Below are positions 1-8,597 of a DNA stretch of 64,000 nucleotides, one piece after another (positions within the stretch are counted from its first letter, which is position 1; each line of letters starts with the position of its first letter). Position numbers and translations under genes: made by a program. Location of the stretch: NCBI GenBank assembly GCA_965226025.1, contig CBDDCD010000003.1, forward strand, positions 2,666,001 to 2,730,000, written 5' to 3'. Under the pieces are notes generated by a model that saw only the letters and a list, made by a program, of their open reading frames with translations, was not told the origin of the DNA and did not search any database. The DNA comes from Moanibacter sp965226025. Its GTDB lineage: Bacteria; Verrucomicrobiota; Verrucomicrobiia; Opitutales; UBA2987.

Positions 1-497
1 GTGGAGAGGACGAGACCGTCGCAGTTATACTCGTTAACGTGCCGTTCGTTGGAGTAGAGGTCGAGAGAGATCAGACCGGCGGAGTAGTTCTTGACCACGA
101 TATCATTGAGGGCAAAAGCCCTTTTGCCCGAGGCATCGCAGCATTCCAGAACTGTGCGGGGGGCGACGCGGTATTCGCCGCTCAATAGGGCGGGGAAATT
201 GTCTTGCACCTGGCTCGCCGAATAGGTGGCGAGGAACCCGAGCTTGCCCATATTGACTCCAAGTACCGGAACCTGGGCTTCGAGTGCGCTTTCGACGACA
301 CCGAGGAGCGTCCCGTCGCCTCCGATCACACAGCAGAGATCGACCCCTTCGAGGTCCTGTCGGGGCAGCGGGTACTGGGTCGTGGTGCGGCAGGCCACCA
401 TCTCTGCCTGGGCAGCTTGCTGGAGGGAGGCGGCCAATGACTCTGCTCCCTCCTTGTTCTGGTTGACAACAAAGATGACTGAACGGATCGAGTTCAA
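1..497 (-). CDS. nadK: NAD kinase, 3' part cut by window edge
   Basis: NAD kinase phosphorylates NAD to NADP in the cytosol using ATP. Translating the minus strand gives the family landmarks in order: the GGDGT phosphate-binding motif, the segment NMGKLGFLA, the NDIVVKN segment and the start of the DGLVLST loop, where the window ends. The C-terminal half is therefore missing. The best start is a TTG at 497 (MNSIRSVIFVVNQNKE), which gives the short beta strand that normally opens the family; the frame stays open further upstream without an ATG. No partner gene is visible. The function is secure; the start codon is not. Confidence 0.92.
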   Translation of the reverse strand, partial: MNSIRSVIFVVNQNKEGAESLAASLQQAAQAEMVACRTTTQYPLPRQDLEGVDLCCVIGGDGTLLGVVESALEAQVPVLGVNMGKLGFLATYSASQVQDNFPALLSGEYRVAPRTVLECCDASGKRAFALNDIVVKNYSAGLISLDLYSNERHVNEYNCDGLVLS

Positions 498-637
498 AAT
501 TGGCCGTGGTCGGAAATTGCTAAGTGCTGGACACTTTAGTTTGGGACGTCGCGTGGAAAATCCAGGCTCGCGCTCCTATTGTCAAGGCAAGCATCGCGGC
601 TGGGGCCGGGTATGTATTTGCCGTGCTGCCGGCTATT

Positions 638-826
638 GGCTCCCCCAGCCTTGCGCTGGGGTGGTGCTGGTTTTCGAGCTACAAATGGCCCTTTGTGATT
701 CATGCCCCTCATCCCGGCCTTCCCCCAGACGCCGCGGCGTCTGGGGGAAGGCCGGGATGAGGGGCTGGTGGGTGAGCTTTCTATAGCCTAGAAGCAGCAC
801 CACCCCAGCGCAAGGCTGGGGGAGCC
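638..826. repeat. Nested inverted repeats upstream of nadK
   Basis: Two perfect palindromes lie one inside the other. The outer arms are 638-669 and 795-826 (32 bp, perfect); the inner is an uninterrupted 62-bp palindrome at 704-765 with a C/G-rich core. RNA or single-stranded DNA from here would fold into a very long hairpin. It fills the gene-free stretch between nadK (497) and the next ORF (911). It could be a bidirectional terminator, a MITE-like element or a REP-type repeat. No ORF is credible here. Confidence 0.88.
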
Positions 827-910
827 TCAGACACGCTAAACAGGTACTCGACCGCGATGCTAATCAGCCTCCACCGTCGGCCGGCGGCTGAATCTCGAAC
901 TCCTCTCGGA

Positions 911-1108
911 TCAGTTGTCCGGTCTCGTCAATGCGAAGCTTGATTTCGCCTCTTCGGTGCTCCGGTCGAGTTGCGTGATGATGCGTTGCAGCTTCTGGAT
1001 CTCATTCCGCATCTGCCGATTCCCCATCCATAGCCAGACTGCCACGGCAGTGAGACAGACGAGGCCGAAAAAGGAAAGAACGCGTAGGAGGCTTCGGTAA
1101 CCCTTCAT
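911..1108 (-). CDS. Small single-pass membrane protein with coiled coil (possibly frameshifted)
   Basis: The 65-residue product starts MKGYRSLLRVLSFFGLVCL, has one membrane helix at about residues 8-28, then a charged heptad-like segment (about 29-55) that could be a short coiled coil. I do not recognise a family. Its C-terminus (LTRPDN) looks out of frame: a neighbouring frame continues with an alternating amphipathic segment (GEIKLRIDETGQ, then REEFEIQPP) and stops at 864. A one-base error or real frameshift near 950-975 would join the two into a protein of about 80 residues. No operon partner is evident. Confidence 0.45.
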   Translation of the reverse strand: MKGYRSLLRVLSFFGLVCLTAVAVWLWMGNRQMRNEIQKLQRIITQLDRSTEEAKSSFALTRPDN

Positions 1109-1183
1109 GGACGTGGAGAATTCCTAGAGGCAAAATGATGCAGTTACGAACTTATAGTAGCCGCGGCCTTTGGCCGGACGAGT

Positions 1184-1957
1184 TTAGTCGCTGACGCTGA
1201 AACGCCGCCTTCGAATCACCCAAGCCGTGACCGAAGCTCCCGCTACAAGTAGCACCGCATCCGAAGGCTCCGGGACGGGTCGGACGAACGCTCGCTGCAA
1301 TGCTCGGTCGATCTGATCCTGGGTGAGTTTGTCCAGCTGCGATCCCGAAGGGTTGATGTCGTTGATCGAACTCGGCACCATACGGCCGGATGCTTGAGAG
1401 GCCATGAGGTTATCCGTACTCACAATTCCAGGACCGTCGTGTCCCAAGGCAAGATTGTGCCCGATCTCGTGTGCTATTGTGTCCAGTCGGCCGATCCCTC
1501 CGTTGAAGTCGAAGATCTCATCGCTGATGATCATTCCGTTTCCATTTATACGGGCAAATCCATATGTTGTGCCTATCACATCGCTGAGAAGATCCTCCAC
1601 AAACCACATGTTCAGGACCAGGGGATCGGGGTGTCGAGTGGCGTCTCCACCCGCGCGAATTAGGCCTAAAGGATTGAATGCTTCGGCAATATCAGCAATA
1701 TCAAGGAATTGAGAACTGTTGAACTGTGTGAGAGCGAGGAAATTGATGTCGATTCCGGCCTGGGCCCAGATCTTGTCGGTTTCCGCCTCGGAAAATCCCG
1801 TCATGGCACAGTCCATGCCGAGATCATCGCAGATCTGGATGGGCTGGACCGTCACTTGATGGGTAATCGGTGCGGCGTCGGTCGTGGTTGCGCAGAGCAG
1901 GAAGCCGACCAAGAGAGTTGTTGTCGTAAAATTGACTGGGAGTCCGGCTCTTCGCAT
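1184..1957 (-). CDS. Secreted zinc metalloprotease with PEP-CTERM tail
   Basis: A putative extracellular metallopeptidase of the metzincin type. The 257-residue protein has a signal peptide (about 1-28, ending near TTTDA), a zinc site HEIGHNLALGHD at about 163-174 matching HExxHxxGxxH, and a C-terminal PEP-CTERM sorting signal: VPEPS near 229, a hydrophobic helix, then an RRRR cluster. The family is exported and handed to the exosortase system. The ATG at 1957 is chosen because it opens the signal peptide and has an AGGAG ribosome site just upstream; the frame also continues upstream into a relic of a paralogue (see 1980-2125). The substrate is unknown. Confidence 0.85.
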   Translation of the reverse strand: MRRAGLPVNFTTTTLLVGFLLCATTTDAAPITHQVTVQPIQICDDLGMDCAMTGFSEAETDKIWAQAGIDINFLALTQFNSSQFLDIADIAEAFNPLGLIRAGGDATRHPDPLVLNMWFVEDLLSDVIGTTYGFARINGNGMIISDEIFDFNGGIGRLDTIAHEIGHNLALGHDGPGIVSTDNLMASQASGRMVPSSINDINPSGSQLDKLTQDQIDRALQRAFVRPVPEPSDAVLLVAGASVTAWVIRRRRFSVSD

Positions 1958-1979
1958 TTCTCGATTCTCCTGTTTGAAC

Positions 1980-2125
1980 TGGCTGTTAGCGAAAACAGAG
2001 TTTATCTGATTTAGTGTGGGTCTGTCAACATGTGTCGCTGTAGGGTTGATATCTTCAATTGAATTGGGAATCTGGCGGCCGGATGACTGAGAGGCCATAA
2101 GACTGTCAGTACTCGGAGAGCCAGC
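1980..2125 (-). pseudogene. Relic of a second metalloprotease copy (3' part)
   Basis: Directly upstream of the intact metalloprotease and in its frame, the segment STDSLMASQSSGRQIPNSI followed by EDINP and DRPTLNQINSVF repeats the region near residues 180-220 of that protein (STDNLMASQASGRM, NDINP, KLTQDQIDRA). An in-frame TAA at 2132-2134 cuts it off from any 5' part, and the PEP-CTERM tail is missing. The simplest reading is a tandem paralogue deleted down to this fragment. Confidence 0.65.
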
Positions 2126-2221
2126 GAATCGTTAGGGGGGAGCGGGGAAGTTGAGGGTTTCGAGTTATGTGTCTCGAGATGCGGGATCCGGCCGGTTTGC
2201 GAGTTGGGGTAGAAATTTGAC

Positions 2222-2321
2222 CGCAGTGGATGATTGGGTGGACGACGGGAGGAGATACCCGAAGGGATGTAGCTGTCGTGCACTACGATCGGATTCGTCG
2301 AATCTCGGAAGATTCAGGAGG
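2222..2321. repeat. Dispersed 100-bp repeat, copy 1
   Basis: This segment matches 7256-7355 over about 100 bp with scattered substitutions and one-base indels; shared blocks include GGTGGACGACGGGA and GATCGGATTCGTCG. It lies in the gene-free stretch 2135-2454, which otherwise shows nothing recognisable. A shorter related stretch sits at about 7153-7178. It has no coding character. Confidence 0.75.
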
Positions 2322-2454
2322 GCTTGGGAACGGTCCGACCACTGCCGACCACCCACCCTTGGTCGTGCCTCGTCGTAGGCTTAGTCGCGAGCTTTGTCCA
2401 ATCCTCGGCCTTCAAACGGGCCACACAGACGGGCAGGTTAGGGCTTTTCCTGAT

Positions 2455-3102
2455 TCAAGTATCTGACAACGGGAAATACGTGACCCTCGGTGGCCCAGTG
2501 GAAGTGGACTTCCCTGAATCGAAGAGCCCGACCAGCTTCTCTTTTCCGTCTCCAAGGAGGGCATCGCCGTGGGCTGGGCAGAGGTTGATGAAGTCGAGGT
2601 CGAGGAGGTGGGAGAGGGTTTCTTTCGGGACCGGGTGCCCATTGGGATGCCCGCCTAAGGGCATCCCGCCTGGGGCCCATTTGGCGGTGGTCCCGAGACA
2701 GTCGGCGACGAAAAGGGTGCCCCCGTTGGAATCGGAAAAGAGAGCTTGTTCACCGCGGGTCAGTCCGGGCACGCCGATCGCTCGGAGGTTGCCGGGAAGG
2801 GTGTCTCCATCCTTGTAGGTTTTATGGGGACCAAGGTCTTCAAACATGCAGAGATCCTCCTCCGGCACAAAGACCGGGGCGCCGGTTCTCTTCCCAAAGA
2901 GGCGACTTGATCTTTCGTGCCAACCCGAGGTGACGACGACAGCACGGATGTCGGGCGTCGTATCAATGAGTCCAAGGTCGCCGCTCTCAATCGGATCCAC
3001 GATGACCGCGCCCGACTCGGTCCGAAGTAAGTAGCATTCGAGCGACCAGATACCGGACCAGATCACGCGCCAGTGGTGGAGCCCTGGAAGAATCTCATCC
3101 AT
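2455..3102 (-). CDS. Metallo-beta-lactamase-fold protein, active site degenerate
   Basis: A 215-residue protein with the outline of the MBL fold: early strands ending CYLLRTESGAVIVDP, a central loop TSGWHERSS where active enzymes have HxHxDH, the segment DGDTLPGNLRAIGVPG, an ADCLG turn, and a C-terminal CPAHGDALLGDG. The missing histidine cluster suggests it is not a standard binuclear zinc hydrolase. A related subfamily with HHYR-type replacements is known but has no firm role. The start is the ATG at 3102; no strong ribosome site is seen. It is separate from its neighbours. Confidence 0.7.
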   Translation of the reverse strand: MDEILPGLHHWRVIWSGIWSLECYLLRTESGAVIVDPIESGDLGLIDTTPDIRAVVVTSGWHERSSRLFGKRTGAPVFVPEEDLCMFEDLGPHKTYKDGDTLPGNLRAIGVPGLTRGEQALFSDSNGGTLFVADCLGTTAKWAPGGMPLGGHPNGHPVPKETLSHLLDLDFINLCPAHGDALLGDGKEKLVGLFDSGKSTSTGPPRVTYFPLSDT

Positions 3103-3263
3103 GGTTAGTTCGTCTTCTTCCTAAAATGGACGCAAAGTTGGCAACGGATCGAAGCACGGCAACTGGTGAGGCTAGACAATATCGAACGGAATCGGTCAGT
3201 CTGGTATTGAATAGTTGATAAGTCGAGCACTGCCGATTTCGGGGATTTCGGTTTGCCGATTAG

Positions 3264-3410
3264 CCAGGTGGCGGATCCCTCGCCCATGTTGACAACGTGA
3301 TCATCACGAGTACGGCTATCATCCCTGAGCCGAGTTCATGGATTCTGATGGCTTCGGGCCTGATCGCTCTCTTCGGCTGCATTTGGCGGCGCCGAAAACT
3401 TTGCGCCTGA
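3264..3410 (+). pseudogene. PEP-CTERM tail relic
   Basis: The plus strand reads VDNVIITSTAIIPEPSSWIL, then a hydrophobic stretch and WRRRKLCA before TGA at 3408. That is a complete PEP-CTERM signal (PEP motif, membrane helix, basic end). A TAG at 3261 precedes it in frame and no start codon serves it, so this is the 3' stub of a lost exported-protein gene. It is convergent with the glycosyltransferase gene. Confidence 0.7.
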
Positions 3411-3429
3411 ATCAAGAATCGGCTGGAGA

Positions 3430-5352
3430 TCACAGTGGAGATCTTTCCGACTTCCTGAAAACACTAAGGAATTTGGATGTAAATACCGGGGCGTACTCTG
3501 TCGCCTGCTCCCAGCTGTTCGGTTTCTTGCCGGCAATCACATACAGGGGAAGGAGGGGACTCTTTTCCAGCTTCTTCGAGACGTTACTCACTCCGACATG
3601 CCTGAATCCTATCTCTCCTCCGTTTTCCTCTGCTTGCTGTGCGAAGGCCCAAAATGGATATTCCCAGTTGGGTTCGGCGAGGTAGAGTCCGACCTCCCGA
3701 GGAGCTGCTTCCAGGACAATCTCCATTGCTGCCTGGTAGTCTTGAAAGTGATGTTTTCGGTTAGCGAAGTAGAGTTCCAAACGGTCTTTTTGGAGCCAAT
3801 CGAGGGAGACCAGCGAGCGACTTTTGTTGGCACAGGTGAAAACCAAACCGTAGACGACCAAACAGATGACGGACGCTGCGCCAATAAGCTTCCCGATACC
3901 ACGGAACTCTCGCGCGATCGTCATCGCGAGTAGGGGCGCGGCCATCGCGAAAATTGGCGTGTGGAGACGGCTTGCCCATGGTTGCCACCTCAGTGTCCAG
4001 CAGTAGAGCAGGGCACCGAGGATCGTTCCAATCGCGTACCACACAGTTCGTCGGTAATCTCCTTTAAGCCATGCAGCCGGCAATGCGAACAGACTCGAAA
4101 GGGCGATTAATAAGTGGATCGGATTCCCGGCAAAGTCTTCATGAAGGCTATAGACAATTTTGAATGAGGTACCGGCCCATGTCGTCTGAGGGTTGTTCAA
4201 CTGCGAACCCAAAGCCGACTGTATGGCGCGTTCCGCATAGCGGTTGATACGAGCGGAAGGTGTACCGAGGTGAATTGCCCCATTCCTCGCGGCGTTCCCG
4301 AGCAATGCGGATGCGGAGAAATCGGCAATCCGATATCGCTCGCCTTTCCCGGAGAAGGGATGACCGTAAAGTCTGGTGTTCCTGGAAAAATGGCCCGCAC
4401 TCAACAGCAGGGCGACGAGGATCACCAATGCCAGCGAGGCTGCGGTCCTTAAGAGACGAGCGGAATTGAATCTGCTCTGCAGCAGGATTGGAATGGCTAG
4501 CGCCATACCGATTGCGCTGCAGTACAAGTATGCGGTTCCTTTCGTCAGAAGAGCGAGCCCCAAAGCGATTGCCGCAAGAGAGAGATTTTCAACGCTGGGA
4601 TTCTTCCGAATGCGAAGCATGAACAGCCCGAAGGACGTGACGAAGCAGGATACAACCAAATCGTTCTGTGTGCTCGATGCTTGGAGGATCGCCATCGGTA
4701 GAGTGGCGATGATGATTGCCGTAACCAGATTCTGCCTTTTATCGAGGCCAAGTTCGGCAGCGGTTCGGGAGCCGATGCAGATAAGGACGAGAAAACTCAC
4801 CCATTGAACAAGCCCAGCATACAGGTCGGAACCTGTGAGTATCTGAAGATGCATGATTGCGAATTCGGCGAGTGGCATCATATAGTTCTGTCTCTCTATC
4901 CCGGTCGGGTAGAATGCCACATTCTTGTTGGCGATCCAGTGGACAACTCTGGAAAGATGATAGGCCATGGAGTCTGAGGTATTTGGGGGATAGAGGACGG
5001 CGGTCAGTAAGGTCGCGGCAAGTATGAAGAGTAGCGCTCCCACCAGGAACACCGTCGTAAGACCTGTGATTCTTAACGCAGGCAATCCGAAACAGGGTTG
5101 TCTCCGCTTCAGACGCCATGCGGCAGCCTTGAAGCAGACCAGGAGAACCAGTAACCAGGCGGTCAAAAGGGCCGGAAAGGCAACCGCCCGGATTAATGAG
5201 AGGACCTCCACAGAGACCGTAACGAAGGTAAACAGGATAAGATGCGCTTTGATCAGGCCCTCCGAGATTTCCCTGAAGTTTGACCCTCGAGAAATACCCA
5301 GAGTGAGCAAGAGGTAGGCCGCGCCAGGCAGTAGGATCAAGGTAGGGTGCAT
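3430..5352 (-). CDS. GT-C type polytopic membrane glycosyltransferase
   Basis: A 640-residue integral membrane protein with about 11-13 hydrophobic helices in the first 500 residues and a soluble C-terminal part. The first large loop reads PPNTSDSMAYHLSRVVHW, in the place where PMT/ArnT-type (GT39-like) enzymes carry their acidic catalytic motif, followed by the aromatic YPTGIERQNYMMPLAE. These enzymes transfer a sugar from a polyprenyl-phosphate donor on the outer side of the inner membrane. Donor and acceptor cannot be read from the sequence. The start is the ATG at 5352. The REP-type transposase gene ends 27 bp upstream. Confidence 0.75.
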   Translation of the reverse strand: MHPTLILLPGAAYLLLTLGISRGSNFREISEGLIKAHLILFTFVTVSVEVLSLIRAVAFPALLTAWLLVLLVCFKAAAWRLKRRQPCFGLPALRITGLTTVFLVGALLFILAATLLTAVLYPPNTSDSMAYHLSRVVHWIANKNVAFYPTGIERQNYMMPLAEFAIMHLQILTGSDLYAGLVQWVSFLVLICIGSRTAAELGLDKRQNLVTAIIIATLPMAILQASSTQNDLVVSCFVTSFGLFMLRIRKNPSVENLSLAAIALGLALLTKGTAYLYCSAIGMALAIPILLQSRFNSARLLRTAASLALVILVALLLSAGHFSRNTRLYGHPFSGKGERYRIADFSASALLGNAARNGAIHLGTPSARINRYAERAIQSALGSQLNNPQTTWAGTSFKIVYSLHEDFAGNPIHLLIALSSLFALPAAWLKGDYRRTVWYAIGTILGALLYCWTLRWQPWASRLHTPIFAMAAPLLAMTIAREFRGIGKLIGAASVICLVVYGLVFTCANKSRSLVSLDWLQKDRLELYFANRKHHFQDYQAAMEIVLEAAPREVGLYLAEPNWEYPFWAFAQQAEENGGEIGFRHVGVSNVSKKLEKSPLLPLYVIAGKKPNSWEQATEYAPVFTSKFLSVFRKSERSPL

Positions 5353-5379
5353 TCCATCTTCGGCGTCGGCTTCGAGTCT

Positions 5380-6324
5380 CTAACCGAAAATCTCTCTCCT
5401 CAGATCCCGGATGACCATCAGCCCTTCCCAATCGCTGCCTTGCATTCTTTTCGGTCCACTTCGTCGGCGCTTCCCGAACTGATCCCGATAGGCCTGAAAT
5501 ACACTGTCAACAAATTCCCTCGATCCAAGCACCGTTCCATCCGTAAAATAGCGCACCCTACACCGTAACGCCGCCTCCACCGGAAGCTCTCCGCCTTCCT
5601 TCATGACCTTTAACCAGGCTTCCACCGGAATGGTCCTGGAAGAGGCTTTTCCCGGAGATCCTGAAGCTCCCTTGCAGTAGAGCAGGCGCCTGTATTCCCG
5701 GGACGCTTCTCGCCAATTTGGGAATCCTCCGAAATCGCCCCTTATAGCCTCGGAAATCCCTTCCCGCGCCTCGCTGCTGCCCCCAATCGCCTCTCCGTAG
5801 CCGCTCCAACGGTAGTCCTTCGGATCCCACACCAGACCGGCCCTGACGGGATTCAGGTCAATGTATGCCGCCGTGATCCGCAATGCTGCTTCCGTGCCTT
5901 CCACGACGGTGCTCTTATATCGCTCTGACCAGAGCGTCCCATAACGCTCGTGGGTGCGATTATACCAGATCGTGTAGCGCTGCTTCAGGGTCTTCATGAA
6001 CTCGGACACATCGTGCATTCGCGCTAAAAGGCGCCTCCTCCACACCGCCGCCTCTCTGCCCTCCTTCTTCAGAATAGCTCTTAAATATCTGGCCGTCATC
6101 GGCTGATATTGCGTCGGCTCCGGGTAGAGCACCGTGAAGCGCCGAACCAGTTCTCGGTCCGAAATCACTACCTCTTCTCTATTCGGGACCCTGATCAGGA
6201 TATGGAAGTGATTGCTCATCAAACAGTAAGTCAATACCTCCACTCCCGAGAAATCCGCTACCTGCCACATCTGTGTGCGGAGCCGCTCCCTTGCCACTTC
6301 GTGCAACAGAAACTCTCCGTTCAC
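5380..6324 (-). CDS. REP-associated tyrosine transposase (Y1/HUH)
   Basis: A single-strand DNA transposase of the Y1 (IS200-like, RAYT) family. It shows the HUH metal-site motif in CLMSNHFHILI (about 35-44) and the helix AAYIDLNPVRAGL that carries the nucleophilic tyrosine, typical of RAYT proteins rather than classic IS200 TnpA. The region after it (about 190-314) is an extra domain that I do not recognise. The first usable start is GTG at 6324, but the frame is open upstream and the reading TTRAVNGEF suggests the true N-terminus may be longer. No flanking IS ends are seen, fitting a domesticated RAYT that acts on dispersed hairpin repeats. Confidence 0.85.
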   Translation of the reverse strand: MNGEFLLHEVARERLRTQMWQVADFSGVEVLTYCLMSNHFHILIRVPNREEVVISDRELVRRFTVLYPEPTQYQPMTARYLRAILKKEGREAAVWRRRLLARMHDVSEFMKTLKQRYTIWYNRTHERYGTLWSERYKSTVVEGTEAALRITAAYIDLNPVRAGLVWDPKDYRWSGYGEAIGGSSEAREGISEAIRGDFGGFPNWREASREYRRLLYCKGASGSPGKASSRTIPVEAWLKVMKEGGELPVEAALRCRVRYFTDGTVLGSREFVDSVFQAYRDQFGKRRRSGPKRMQGSDWEGLMVIRDLRREIFG

Positions 6325-6724
6325 CGCGCGGGTCGTGCATATAATTGTTCTGTCCCTTTTATCCGTTTTGCAACGCAGCAGACTCTTCCTAGTCAGTTTA
6401 CTTCGAATCTCTCCTCTGTGAGGGCGTCGAAGAAGACCCGTGGGTTTTTGGTTCCCACCTCATAGGGGATCGAACGATCTTCTCCGAAATCCCAAAGGTA
6501 GGGTGGCAGCGGCGCCGGCCCCAAAGCTACATGTAAATCTGCATCTTGTCACTTCACGTTATTGTTCGTGAAAGGTGTTTATGCCGCGCCCGGAGGTCAC
6601 GGCCCACCAAAGAAAGGAAACGCGAAGCGGATGGTCGGGAAGAAATTTCACTCTCTGGTATTCTAACTTCGGGAAATTCCAATCTGCTCGAAGGAAATAT
6701 CGGCAATGTAATCGATGCCAAGGA
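6325..6724. other. Gene-free stretch
   Basis: No credible ORF, RNA gene or clear repeat is visible in these 400 bases. The first part may include the missing 5' end of the transposase gene. Confidence 0.5.
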
Positions 6725-7170
6725 ATGAAGAAGATTAGACGACGGTATTCTCTTCTGAGTTTCCTTTGGTTGAGCGTTGCGGCGAATCTTCTTTGTGGAG
6801 GAGCAGGTTACAACGAATCCCACCAGGACCTCCTAAGACTTAATCCTGTCGGCCTCTCGCTCAAGATCAGCGTAGAGAAGCATTCCTTTTTTTAGGCGAG
6901 CGGATTTCAGTCACTCTTGTCTACAAGAACACTTCGAATGCGGCGGAAGGGGCTGGGTTGGAGATCGGAATCAATGCCGTGTCCGGAGGACCCGGCCCAT
7001 CGTTGAAAGGCGAAGTGGGTGGTTCGTGTCCTCCGGACTCGGAAGGGGCTACAGGGATTTCAATTACTCAACGAGAAACCCCCTCGAGTCCCGGAATTCG
7101 AGGAATCAGGCATCGGAGCAACCCACCCCAAACCCCTCCCAGGAGGGGATCGACCGCAGTGCACGATTGA
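6725..7170 (+). pseudogene. Exported beta-rich protein gene with frameshift in a T7 run
   Basis: The first frame (6725-6895) begins MKKIRRRYSLLSFLWLSVAA, a signal peptide cut near LLCGGAG, and runs to VEKHSFF before TAG. The next frame continues at once with LGERISVTLVYKNTSNAAEG, a plausible beta-sandwich strand, until about 7090, after which it degenerates. The two frames meet at a run of seven T (6887-6893); one more T would join them. This is either a real inactivating indel or a homopolymer error. The function is unknown. Confidence 0.5.
7120..7148. repeat. Half copy of C/G-rich inverted repeat
   Basis: AACCCACCCC followed by CCCCTCC and AGGAGGGG closely matches the left arm and loop base of the longer inverted repeat at 60282-60370. 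The second arm is absent here. Confidence 0.5.
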
Positions 7171-7255
7171 GTGGACGAGCGGAGTGGAGGCATCTGTAAG
7201 GTCGCCGAAGTCGTTCCCTGAATCGTGCCCTAAAGTCGATTCGGAGTTCTCGTTT

Positions 7256-7355
7256 ACAGTGGACGATTAGGTGGACGACGGGACGAGATACCGTAAGGGA
7301 TGTCGCTCTCGTGCACTGCGATCGGATTCGTCGTATTTCGGAAGTTTCAGGAGAG
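7256..7355. repeat. Dispersed 100-bp repeat, copy 2
   Basis: Second copy of the element at 2222-2321, same orientation, roughly 85% identical by eye. It occupies part of the gene-free interval 7171-7574. The remainder of that interval contains GACGAAGTTGACGACCAGG (7491-7510), which resembles GACGAAGCTGACGACTAGG near 23692. Confidence 0.75.
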
Positions 7356-7574
7356 ACTATTTTACAATAAGTGCAAGGTCATCTACCATTCCAACCATCC
7401 AACGACTGCTCAACACGCCCGATCGATGTCAACTCTCGCACAGCTCCAGCGAGCAACTCAATTTCAGAAGAGATTGGGAGTGGGGGGGGCGACGAAGTTG
7501 ACGACCAGGTTTACCACGAAGTCCGGGAAATCCTCATTCAACTGAGCGTTCCTTCTGGGTGACTCTGAACGCAC

Positions 7575-8576
7575 CTACTCGGGCTTTCGGATGAGGATAG
7601 AGAAACGCGGATCGTCACCTATGGCGCGGGCGCGTTGGTCGATTCGGTAGCGCTGTTGCAATTCCTGGAAAGGGATATCGGTTTCAATGAGATCCAGATC
7701 GTAGGCGAGCCGGCCGGAATAGCCCGGGAGGAGGATTTTATAGCTGAACGGTACCTGCCCCGGCACCATTCGGTTCACATGATCCACGATGTTGGTTGTG
7801 CAAGAGCTGAGAAAGGTATGGTAGAATTCCGGCCTATCGTGAAGAAGGTTAGTTCGTTCGATCATGTCCACGAATAGGGTTCGAAGAATCTCCAGCGGTG
7901 CGGTGATGGGATAGAGGTAGACGACGTCTTTCCGGAAGTTGGTGCGAAGTTTGATCAGGTCGCGCTCATCACCGATTACGTACATGAGTTCGTACTCCTT
8001 ATACATACCAGCGATCGGGTTGAAATGCTCGTCCTGCTCCCGGCGAAGTTCCACGGAGATTGCTACATATTGGTTGTTTTCGAAGCCGAAGGTTACAAGG
8101 GTGTGAGCCAATCCGTCGAATGTCTTTCCGATCGGCTCAACCATGAAGTAGGCGGTCCGGAGCTCGTCCAGATTGAATGTTCTGTCGGAGTATTTGACCG
8201 TGAACTTCTCGGTCGTCTGATAGGTGCAGTGTCGGATGTTATAGAGGTGAACGAGATCGCCTTCGAACTCACCATAAGGCAGCAGCGCCATGTCCGGCGA
8301 CCAGAGGCGTTCATTGCTCGGCTTCTTCAGCTGCCACAATCCCACAATGACGACGGCCACAACGAAAAAGGAGATCGCCACAAGGGTTCTATTCTTAGCC
8401 AGGAACCAAGCAACCGGAAAGGCCAAGGCGAACAGAGCGCAGAGTCCGGCACGCAGTGCCATGCCGTCCAGATGGCTGTAACAGATCGCGCCAATGCACC
8501 AAAGCCAAAGTACCACGCATGTCGCTCGGAAGAGCAGCTTGCCGGCTATTCCAGCGGCTTTACGCTTCGACTTCAT
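7575..8576 (-). CDS. DUF4105 (Lnb N-terminal domain-like) membrane-anchored protein
   Basis: A 333-residue protein with three or four N-terminal membrane helices (about 15-100) and a periplasmic domain. The domain carries the DUF4105 pattern: DLVHLYNIRHCTYQ, the strand HTLVTFGFENNQYVAISVE, and the cysteine motif FLSSCTTNIVDHVNRM (about 260-275). The family is related to the N-terminal domain of Bifidobacterium lacto-N-biosidase; a cysteine-dependent activity has been suggested, but no substrate is established. ATG 8576 is preferred over the TTG directly before it. The next genes upstream on this strand also encode small membrane proteins. Confidence 0.8.
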   Translation of the reverse strand: MKSKRKAAGIAGKLLFRATCVVLWLWCIGAICYSHLDGMALRAGLCALFALAFPVAWFLAKNRTLVAISFFVVAVVIVGLWQLKKPSNERLWSPDMALLPYGEFEGDLVHLYNIRHCTYQTTEKFTVKYSDRTFNLDELRTAYFMVEPIGKTFDGLAHTLVTFGFENNQYVAISVELRREQDEHFNPIAGMYKEYELMYVIGDERDLIKLRTNFRKDVVYLYPITAPLEILRTLFVDMIERTNLLHDRPEFYHTFLSSCTTNIVDHVNRMVPGQVPFSYKILLPGYSGRLAYDLDLIETDIPFQELQQRYRIDQRARAIGDDPRFSILIRKPE

Positions 8577-8597
8577 CAATGCGCAAGGCAGATCGGG

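Noticed and set aside
4739..5431. Long frame antisense-offset within the glycosyltransferase gene
   Set aside because: Shadow frame with no domain pattern; the hydrophobic GT-C frame explains the region.
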